10,492 nucleotides of DNA, from NCBI GenBank assembly GCA_016220045.1, contig JACRIP010000108.1, positions 1 through 10,492 on the forward strand. Direction: 5' to 3'. The notes beneath the pieces are model-generated. The model searched no databases. It saw nothing but the letters and a program-made list of their open reading frames with translations, and was not told the DNA's origin. The DNA is from Planctomycetota bacterium (GTDB lineage: Bacteria > Planctomycetota > MHYJ01 > WSZJ01 > JACPWG01). How positions within the stretch are numbered: the stretch's first letter is position 1; each line of letters starts with the position of its first letter. Positions 6,831 to 10,492 of this stretch are shown one piece after another. A program made the translations under genes and the position numbers.

Positions 6831-6918
6831 GGCGGCGCGACGGGCGAATCCGGCCGGGCAACGCGGGGCACGCGTGCAGAGCGGTGAGACCGCGCGACCT
6901 GCTTGCAGAATGCAGCTT

Positions 6919-6934
6919 GAAGATTCTAGATTGA
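6919..6934 (-). repeat. Inverted outlying copy of the AT-rich cdsA-leader repeat
   Basis: gaagattctagattga is the reverse complement, with one mismatch in the 12-base core (gattctagattg against gattgtagattg), of the caatctacaatc units at 7099-7131. AT-rich sequence like this is conspicuous in the surrounding GC-rich DNA. Confidence 0.5.
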
Positions 6935-7098
6935 GGCTCCCGCGCCGAGTGGGCGTACCGAGGCGGACGCACCGCGGTGCTGCCGGGCGCGTGGCGGGCG
7001 GCCGCGACCTGCCCGCGCGGTCCAGGCGCGGGTCCGGCCACCGTTGCCCGGCCAAAACGGAATTGCTCCTGTCGGCATGAACCCGCGCCCCACGAAAT

Positions 7099-7131
7099 CA
7101 ATCTACAATCTTCATTCTCCAATCTACAATC
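7099..7131 (+). repeat. AT-rich direct repeat with 21-base period
   Basis: caatctacaatc occurs exactly at 7099-7110 and 7120-7131, giving a 21-base period with ttcattctc as spacer. It lies about 50 bp before the cdsA start. It could be a remnant of a tandem intergenic repeat or a binding site; the sequence alone does not decide. Confidence 0.65.
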
Positions 7132-7182
7132 CTCCCGTCTCCTCACATTCCGTGTCCGCATTTGTCCCCTCGAGGTGCCCAC

Positions 7183-8127
7183 GTGACATCCACCCGCCTG
7201 CGCATCGGCGTCCCCCTGCTGGGCAGCGTCCTGGCCCTGCTCGCGCTCGACCACGCCTACGCCAGCGACCTGGGCTTCACCTTCCTCATCGCCCTCTTCG
7301 TCGCCGGCGGACTTGCCGAGTTCTACACGATGATGACCCCGGGCTGGGGCCGGCTCCCCACGGCGCTCGGCGTGACCGCCGGCGTCCTCCTCGTCCTCTT
7401 CAACTGGGTCGAAGTCAACTGGGCGGGCGGCCGCGACGTGCCCTGGACCATGCTGCTCCTCTTTCTCGTGGTCGGCGGCGCCTTCACCCAGCACATGACG
7501 GTCTCGGAGCCGGGGACCGTGCCGCGCCTCTTCGTGCTCGTCTTCGGCCTGATCTACATCTGGCTGCCGCTCAGCTTCGCGCTGCGCCTGCGCGATTTCG
7601 ACCCGCACGCCTGGGCGACCGCGCTGCCGCCGGTCATCGACCCGCGCGCGCTCGGGGCCGCCGCCGGCAAGGCCGTCGCCGCGACCGCGCGCGCCGCCCT
7701 GCCCGCGCCCGGCGAGGCCCTCTGCCTCTTCGTCGTCCTGGTCAGCAAGATGACCGACACCGGCGCCTACTTCGCCGGCAAGACCTTCGGCCGCATCAAG
7801 CTCGCCCCGGTGATCTCTCCCGGGAAGACCGTAGAAGGCGCGGTCGGCGGGCTGGCCGCCGCCTGGCTGGTCGGCTGGGCGATCTGGGCGAATTCCCCGC
7901 TCTTCGTGCACTACTCCTTCCCGGCGATGCTGGTGCTGGCCACGGTGGTGAGCATTGCGGGGCAGGTGGGCGATCTGTCGGAATCGCTGGTCAAGCGCTA
8001 CGCGAAAGTGAAAGATTCGGGCACGCTCCTGCCGGCCTTCGGAGGCGTGCTGGACCTGCTCGACTCGTTCCTCGCGAGCGTGCCGGCGGCGTACCTGTGC
8101 GTGCTGGCGCTGCCGACGCGAAGCTGA
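7183..8127 (+). CDS. cdsA: Phosphatidate cytidylyltransferase (CDP-diglyceride synthase)
   Basis: CdsA makes CDP-diacylglycerol from CTP and phosphatidate in the inner membrane, the precursor of bacterial phospholipids. The 314-residue product is polytopic, with hydrophobic segments from the N-terminus (IGVPLLGSVLALLALDHAY) to the C-terminus. VLVSKMTDTGAYFAGKTFGR and ISPGKTVEGAVGGL are core motifs. The signature region SLVKRYAKVKDSGTLLPAF ends in GGVLDLLDS: K277 and D278 are kept, but the usual HGG is FGG (F286) and D-R-x-D is D-L-L-D (291-294), a variant I associate with planctomycete-type CdsA. An Ala/Pro-rich stretch lies at about 140-182. I chose GTG at 7183 because GAGG stands at 7172-7175; a TTG at 7162 is the alternative. 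The 5' half is C-rich and the 3' half G-rich. dxr and rseP, often next to cdsA, do not follow; phoH is 33 bp downstream. Confidence 0.93.
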   Translation: MTSTRLRIGVPLLGSVLALLALDHAYASDLGFTFLIALFVAGGLAEFYTMMTPGWGRLPTALGVTAGVLLVLFNWVEVNWAGGRDVPWTMLLLFLVVGGAFTQHMTVSEPGTVPRLFVLVFGLIYIWLPLSFALRLRDFDPHAWATALPPVIDPRALGAAAGKAVAATARAALPAPGEALCLFVVLVSKMTDTGAYFAGKTFGRIKLAPVISPGKTVEGAVGGLAAAWLVGWAIWANSPLFVHYSFPAMLVLATVVSIAGQVGDLSESLVKRYAKVKDSGTLLPAFGGVLDLLDSFLASVPAAYLCVLALPTRS

Positions 8128-8160
8128 TCCGCCGTCCCTCCCCAACGAAAGCTGCCGCCG

Positions 8161-9240
8161 ATGAAAGCCGAGAAGACCCTCGAACTGCAGAATCAGGAAG
8201 AGACGGCGAAGCTCTTCGGGACCTTCGACCGCTACCTGCGGCTGATCCGCAACGCCTTCAACGTGCAGATTTTCGCGCGCGACAGCCTGCTGCGCATCCA
8301 GGGGGTGAAGTTCCAGGTGGACCAGGCGTATTCGATCCTGCGCAACATGCTGGACAAGATCCGGACCGAAGGGTCGATCGCGTTGGAAGAGGTCGAGGAG
8401 ATGGTGTTCGGGTTGCAGGAAGGGCAGCCGCGGGAGCGCCGGCCGTCGGCCGGGCTGGTGCACGCGCCGGTGTACGCGCCGAAGAGCGACGGGCAGAAGC
8501 GCTACCTGGAGGCGATGGAGAAGCACGACATCGTGTTCGCGCTCGGGCCGGCGGGGACGGGGAAGACCTACCTGGCGGTCTGCCGCGCGGTGAGCGCGCT
8601 GCGCGCCGGGCTGGTGCGCAAGCTGGTGCTGACGCGGCCGGCGGTCGAAGCCGGCGAGCGGCTCGGGTTTTTGCCGGGTGACCTGCAGGCGAAGGTGAAT
8701 CCGTACCTGCGGCCGCTCTACGACGCGATCAGCAACCTGATGGACTTCGCGCACATGAAGCGGCTGATGGACAACGAGATCATCGAGATCGTGCCGCTGG
8801 CGTACATGCGCGGGCGGACGCTCGACGGGGCCTTCATCATCCTCGACGAGGGGCAGAACACGACCTCGGAGCAGATGAAGATGTTCCTGACGCGCATGGG
8901 GAACGGGTCGAAGATCGTGGTGACGGGGGACGTGACGCAGATGGACCTGCCGGCGGGGAAGCTGTCGGGACTGGTGGAGGTGGCGGAGCTGCTCAAGCAC
9001 GTGCGCGGGCTCTCGATCATTCACCTGACGCGGCTGGACATCTGCCGGCATCCGCTGGTGCAGGCGATCGTGGATGCGTACGAAGAGCGGGAGGCGAAGG
9101 AAGGGACGGCGCGGCGGCGGCGCGGCGCGGCGCACGTCGCCGGGCAGGCCGGCCACGTCGGACACGGCGGTGCGCACGGCGCGGAAGGCGGAAGCGGCGG
9201 CGGGGGCAGCGGGGGCGGGAGCGGGGCGAAGGGCTCATAA
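8161..9240 (+). CDS. PhoH-family ATPase (PhoH/YbeZ type)
   Basis: PhoH-like proteins are cytosolic P-loop ATPases of the PhoH/YbeZ group, linked to RNA metabolism and often encoded near ybeY. The 359-residue product has an N-terminal small domain (about 1-95) with the RLIRNAFNVQIFARD pattern of this group. The ATPase domain has Walker A GPAGTGKTY (129-137), TRPAVEAGERLGFLPGD (158-174), PYLRPLYDA, Walker B IILDEGQNTT (226-235, DEG where DEA is usual) and VVTGDVTQMDLP (253-264). After DAYEERE at about 305-311 the protein ends in an unusual Arg- then Gly/His/Ser-rich tail (about 318-359) that looks disordered. No good ribosome-binding site precedes the ATG, but it begins the conserved region. 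It lies 33 bp after cdsA, and its TAA stop overlaps the ATG of the protease gene. ybeY is not in the window. Confidence 0.93.
   Translation: MKAEKTLELQNQEETAKLFGTFDRYLRLIRNAFNVQIFARDSLLRIQGVKFQVDQAYSILRNMLDKIRTEGSIALEEVEEMVFGLQEGQPRERRPSAGLVHAPVYAPKSDGQKRYLEAMEKHDIVFALGPAGTGKTYLAVCRAVSALRAGLVRKLVLTRPAVEAGERLGFLPGDLQAKVNPYLRPLYDAISNLMDFAHMKRLMDNEIIEIVPLAYMRGRTLDGAFIILDEGQNTTSEQMKMFLTRMGNGSKIVVTGDVTQMDLPAGKLSGLVEVAELLKHVRGLSIIHLTRLDICRHPLVQAIVDAYEEREAKEGTARRRRGAAHVAGQAGHVGHGGAHGAEGGSGGGGSGGGSGAKGS
9202..9226 (+). other. G-rich tract at the 3' end of the phoH-type gene
   Basis: G runs at 9202-9206, 9211-9215, 9217-9219 and 9223-9226 fit a quadruplex pattern and encode the Gly/Ser end of the protein tail, just before the coupled protease start. 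Whether it folds is unknown. Confidence 0.35.
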
Positions 9241-9815
9241 TGGGGGGCCGGCGGTTCGCGTGGCTGGTGGTCGCCTTCTACGCGGGCATGGCGCTGGTGG
9301 GGCTGGGGGTGATCGCGGCGTCGGGGCGGTGGCGGGCGGCCCTGGCGCCGGCGGAGGCCATGGTGGCGGCACGCGGTGCGGCGTGGGGGGCGGCCGTCGC
9401 GGCGGCGGTGGTCCTCGCGTCGGCCGGAGCGGCTCGGGCATTCGCCCGAGTGCGGGCGCTGGAAGCGTACTTCGCGGAGCTCCTGGGCCCGCTCGCGGCG
9501 GGCGAGGTGCTGCTGGCGGCGGCGGCGAGCGCGGTCGGGGAGGAGCTGCTCTTTCGCGCGGCGCTGCAGCCGCTGCTCGGGCTGGTCGGCGCAAGCCTGC
9601 TTTTCGGGCTGCTGCACCTTCCGGGCGAACGCCGGTTGGTGCCGTGGACCGGCTTCGCGGTCGTCATGGGGTTCGCGCTCGGCGCGCTCTACGAGCGCAC
9701 GGGGACGTTGGCGGCGCCGGTGGTGGCGCATTTCGGGATCAACCTGGTGAACCTGTGGCGGATCTGCGGGCGGGGGAATGGGCGGTGGCTCTCGCAGAAC
9801 CCGCGGTGTTTGTAG
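9240..9815 (+). CDS. CPBP-family intramembrane glutamic endopeptidase
   Basis: The 191-residue product is a small polytopic membrane protein of the CPBP (CAAX protease and bacteriocin-processing, Abi) family. Motif 1 is EELLFR (E101, E102, R106), motif 2 is FGLLH (F122, H126) and the third is HFGIN (H164, N168), in the expected order and spacing. These residues form the catalytic site within the membrane. About four to six hydrophobic segments are visible, starting at residues 7-27. Family members process prenylated proteins or bacteriocins, or have unknown substrates; nothing here names the substrate. The ATG overlaps the phoH TAA as TAATG, so translation is probably coupled. The TAG stop lies within the start of the palindromic repeat (gtttgtag at 9808-9815), so the last few residues may derive from the repeat insertion. 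Confidence 0.9.
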   Translation: MGGRRFAWLVVAFYAGMALVGLGVIAASGRWRAALAPAEAMVAARGAAWGAAVAAAVVLASAGAARAFARVRALEAYFAELLGPLAAGEVLLAAAASAVGEELLFRAALQPLLGLVGASLLFGLLHLPGERRLVPWTGFAVVMGFALGALYERTGTLAAPVVAHFGINLVNLWRICGRGNGRWLSQNPRCL

Positions 9816-9910
9816 GGGCGGGCCTTGTGCCCGCCCCATGGTGGCAAGGTCGGCAACCGTTGCTGGGTCGGCCACGATGGGGCGGCCACAAGGGAGGGCC
9901 CCGACAGAAC
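9808..9910. repeat. Imperfect palindromic (REPIN-like) repeat of about 103 bp
   Basis: The element is a long imperfect palindrome centred at 9858. The inner arms are ccgccccatggtggc (9831-9845) and gccacgatggggcgg (9871-9885), matching 14 of 15 when inverted, with gcaac/gttgc next to the centre. The outer parts also match approximately: gtttgtaggggc at 9808-9819 against gccccgacagaac (9898-9910) inverted, with cacaagg (9887-9893) facing the ccttgtg at 9823-9829. The left half alone forms a 9-bp hairpin (9815-9823 with 9829-9837). It begins at the stop region of the protease gene and lies between convergent genes, so it could act as a terminator, though there is no T tract. Family assignment is inference. 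Confidence 0.7.
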
Positions 9911-9963
9911 GGTTTTCGTGAGGTGCCGCGCGGAGGGCCCGTGCTCGCTGCCTTTTGCGCCGG

Positions 9964-9983
9964 CCGCTTCGGGCGGAGCCTAC
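9964..9983 (-). repeat. Degenerate GTAG-hairpin repeat
   Basis: On the - strand this reads gtaggctccgcccgaagcgg, another short GC-rich partly self-complementary unit that opens with gtag, like the other units in this gap. It is less regular than its neighbours and may be a decayed relative. Confidence 0.35.
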
Positions 9984-10011
9984 GCCGCGGACGAATCGCA
10001 ATTGGCCCATC

Positions 10012-10038
10012 GTTCCGCCTGAAGGCGGAACTACAAAC
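10012..10038 (-). repeat. GTAGTTCCGCC hairpin repeat near the cysS 3' end
   Basis: gttccgcc (10012-10019) and ggcggaac (10024-10031) form a perfect 8-bp stem with a TGAA loop, followed by tacaaac. Read on the - strand it opens with gtttgtag, the same octamer that opens the left repeat at 9808-9815, so the two units face each other across the gap. It lies about 65 bp past the cysS stop and could serve as a transcription barrier for cysS. Confidence 0.6.
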
Positions 10039-10104
10039 GAGCCGCCTGGTCGATCTACGGTGCTTGACACTGCGGGCGGTTCGTCTGCCTGGGCCGGCGG
10101 CGCC

Positions 10105-10492
10105 TCACCCGCGCTTCCAGCGCGTCTTCCCCCCCGGCACGTCCTCGATCGTGATGCCGCGCGCCTTGAGCCGGCCGCGCAGGGCGTCGGCCGCCGCCCA
10201 TTCCTTGCGCGCACGCGCCGCCTCGCGCTCGGCGAGGAGCGCCGCTTCCTCGGGAGTGAGCGCGTCCGCGCCCGCGACCGCCGCCGGCGGGAGGATGCCG
10301 AACACCTCGAGAAACCCGGCCAGCGCCGCGCGCACCGCGGCCCGCCCCGCGCCCGCGCCCTCCCCGGCTCCGCCGGCCGCCGCCGCACCCAGGTCGCCCG
10401 CGTCGAGCGCGCGGTTGACGTCGCGCACGAAGTCGAAGAGCGTGCCGAGTCCGGCCGAGACGTTAAGGTCGTCGTCCATGCCCTGCTCGAAG
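10105..10492 (-). CDS. cysS: Cysteinyl-tRNA synthetase, C-terminal part (5' end outside window)
   Basis: CysS charges tRNA-Cys with cysteine. Only the last 128 or so residues are visible; the frame is open to the right edge. The visible start FEQGMDDDLNVSAGLGTLFD matches the conserved start of the helical anticodon-binding DALR-type domain of CysS (pattern F-x-x-A-M-D-D-D-x-N). It continues as RDVNRAL, an Ala/Gly-rich low-complexity insertion (GDLGAAAAGGAGEGAGAG), FLEVFGILP, then EREAARARKEWAAADALRGR and LKARGITIEDVPGGKTRW, the typical family end. The catalytic HIGH and KMSKS regions lie outside the window. The ATG at 10479 is internal, not the start. The gene is convergent with the protease gene and separated from it by a repeat-filled gap of 289 bp. 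Confidence 0.93.
   Translation of the reverse strand, partial: FEQGMDDDLNVSAGLGTLFDFVRDVNRALDAGDLGAAAAGGAGEGAGAGRAAVRAALAGFLEVFGILPPAAVAGADALTPEEAALLAEREAARARKEWAAADALRGRLKARGITIEDVPGGKTRWKRG

Larger units (their letters stand above)
6831..7182. other. Non-coding spacer upstream of cdsA
   Basis: No convincing gene lies in these 352 bases. The content is a perfect 12-bp palindrome gcaccgcggtgc (6969-6980), short AT-rich repeats (6919-6934 and 7099-7131, listed separately) and otherwise GC-rich sequence. I found no clear promoter pair, although an independent promoter for cdsA would be expected here because the MITE and spacer separate it from uppS. Confidence 0.5.

Noticed and set aside
7099..7131. 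Possible CRISPR fragment in the AT-rich 21-base repeat
   Set aside because: Only two short copies with a 9-base spacer and no cas genes; too short for a repeat-spacer unit.
7162..7182. TTG start for cdsA
   Set aside because: The GTG at 7183 has a GAGG at proper distance; TTG is a rarer start and has no clear site before it.
6754..9177. Long open frame on the - strand (807 codons) opposite cdsA and phoH
   Set aside because: Opposite two clearly conserved genes and across non-coding repeats; His/Arg/Glu-rich nonsense composition.
9021..10388. 455-codon - strand frame across the protease gene and the repeat gap
   Set aside because: It conflicts with the recognised protease and cysS frames and has low-complexity Arg/Pro composition.

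Overview
The window is a very GC-rich bacterial chromosome segment, mostly housekeeping genes on the + strand. In order they are: a 5'-truncated TPR protein, ispD, carA, a HAMP-domain membrane protein, a pseudopilin, purA, uppS, cdsA, a phoH-type ATPase and a CPBP intramembrane protease. One gene lies on the - strand at the right edge: the 3' part of cysS, convergent with the protease gene. A pseudopilin suggests a type II secretion or type IV pilus machine, hence probably a diderm. The FGG/DLLD form of the CdsA signature and the HAMP-pseudopilin pair remind me of Planctomycetota and related lineages, but that placement is a low-confidence inference and no marker here settles it.

Layout. Positions 2-1749 hold the TPR gene and ispD, joined by a TAATG stop/start overlap. 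Positions 1750-2013 are a non-coding gap with a TATAAT box at the end of ispD and a nested inverted-repeat element of about 156 bp. Positions 2014-5843 are a tightly spaced run, carA-HAMP-pseudopilin-purA, with gaps of 54, 71 and 24 bp. A 145-bp gap with short GTCC-type repeats precedes uppS. uppS ends inside the terminal repeat of a 111-bp MITE-like element. A 459-bp non-coding gap (6724-7182) then precedes cdsA, phoH and the protease gene; the last two again overlap as TAATG. Positions 9816-10104 separate the protease gene from cysS and are filled with palindromic repeats.

The genes serve isoprenoid precursor synthesis (IspD) and polyprenyl carrier synthesis (UppS), phospholipid synthesis (CdsA), pyrimidine/arginine and purine synthesis (CarA, PurA), RNA metabolism (PhoH type) and translation (CysS). 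IspD and UppS sit in the same isoprenoid-to-envelope route, and UppS and CdsA both feed the envelope. The HAMP protein and pseudopilin are the two genes least explained by the neighbourhood.

I see no clear novel multi-gene system. The most interesting material is non-coding: several distinct inverted-repeat families lie in the larger gaps, and two of them supply the stop codon of the gene upstream. Also notable are Ala/Gly-rich low-complexity insertions in several otherwise conserved proteins, and a base-skew switch within cdsA.
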